Below are positions 5,112 to 5,212 of a stretch of DNA of 5,212 bases, piece by piece. The translations under genes and the position numbers were made by a program. The DNA is taken from NCBI GenBank assembly GCA_045658005.1, contig JAZOUD010000021.1, positions 1-5,212 of the forward strand, in the 5' to 3' direction. The stretch's first letter is position 1; every line of letters begins with the position of its first letter. The stretch comes from UBA2862 sp045658005 (GTDB lineage: Bacteria; Bacillota; Clostridia; Christensenellales; Aristaeellaceae). The notes under the pieces were generated by a model. That model had not been told where the DNA came from, did not search any database, and saw nothing but the letters and a program-made list of their open reading frames with translations.

Positions 5112-5134
5112 TTCTACCTTGCTTGTGCTATCAT
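5106..5134 (+). promoter_or_regulatory. Possible promoter of the transposase-like frame
   Basis: TTGTAA (four of six to TTGACA), a 17-bp spacer and TATCAT (five of six to TATAAT). The start point would fall near 5141, giving a leader of only about 14 bases before the GTG at 5155. That is short but carries the AGGAGA ribosome site. Confidence 0.35.
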
Positions 5135-5154
5135 AAGCAACAGGAGATGATAGT

Positions 5155-5212
5155 GTGTTAGGCAAGAATTATGAGAGCAAAATAAACACAATGATGCCGC
5201 TACTGAACGAGA
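5155..5212 (+). CDS. N-terminus of an ISAzo13-like transposase (runs off the window)
   Basis: A GTG at 5155 with AGGAGA ending seven bases upstream opens a frame that is uninterrupted to the window edge (19 codons plus one base). The visible product reads M/V-LGKNYESKINTMMPLLNE, and the next codon, beginning with A, could be Arg. This matches my memory of the start of ISAzo13-family transposases, where a short helix ends in PxLNERQ-R before the helix-turn-helix. Only the first 19 residues are present, so the assignment rests on a short motif. If correct, the left end of the insertion sequence lies between about 5056 and 5140, close behind the 75-residue gene. I cannot place its inverted repeat with one end only. 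Confidence 0.45.
   Translation, partial: MLGKNYESKINTMMPLLNE

Overview
This window most likely comes from a Gram-positive anaerobe of the Bacillota (Clostridia). The evidence is strong AGGAGG-type ribosome binding sites in front of the genes, a Gram-positive-style lipoprotein signal on the esterase, and a small protein resembling the short Spo0A-C-like proteins of clostridial genomes. The genus cannot be told from the sequence. The coding half (about 80-4220) is clearly GC-rich. The last kilobase (about 4220-5212) is AT-richer and full of small structured elements, as in an accessory or mobile-element-affected stretch.

Layout: all complete genes are on the minus strand, so the window is best read from right to left. 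At the far right edge, a plus-strand reading frame (GTG at 5155) runs off the window and resembles the N-terminus of an ISAzo13-like transposase. Diverging from it is a 75-residue Spo0A-C-like protein (5040-4813), closed by a clear Rho-independent terminator (4753-4724). Then comes about 500 bases of intergenic DNA with a compound hairpin (4620-4661), an operator-like palindrome (4555-4567), an extended -10 promoter (4537-4545), a 33-codon small ORF with a good Shine-Dalgarno sequence (4511-4410), and a roughly 160-bp near-complete palindrome bounded by CTTAGG direct repeats (4245-4415). I read that palindrome as a MITE-like insertion. It ends six bases from the Shine-Dalgarno sequence of a 549-residue YtcJ-type amidohydrolase (4223-2574), which is followed by a stem-loop terminator candidate.

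Farther left are a multi-pass membrane protein (2459-1950), whose true C-terminus appears to lie in another frame because of a one-base shift near 2010, and a 573-residue secreted lipoprotein carboxylesterase of the type-B / para-nitrobenzyl esterase family (1803-82). The esterase is followed by a strong hairpin at the left edge.

The small ORF, amidohydrolase, membrane protein and esterase could form one or two transcription units, but nothing shows that they share a pathway. The two enzymes are a cytoplasmic metal-dependent C-N hydrolase and an extracytoplasmic serine esterase, both of unknown substrate. I see no CRISPR array, tRNA, rRNA or recognisable defence system. The most unusual object is the palindromic element between the small ORF and the amidohydrolase.
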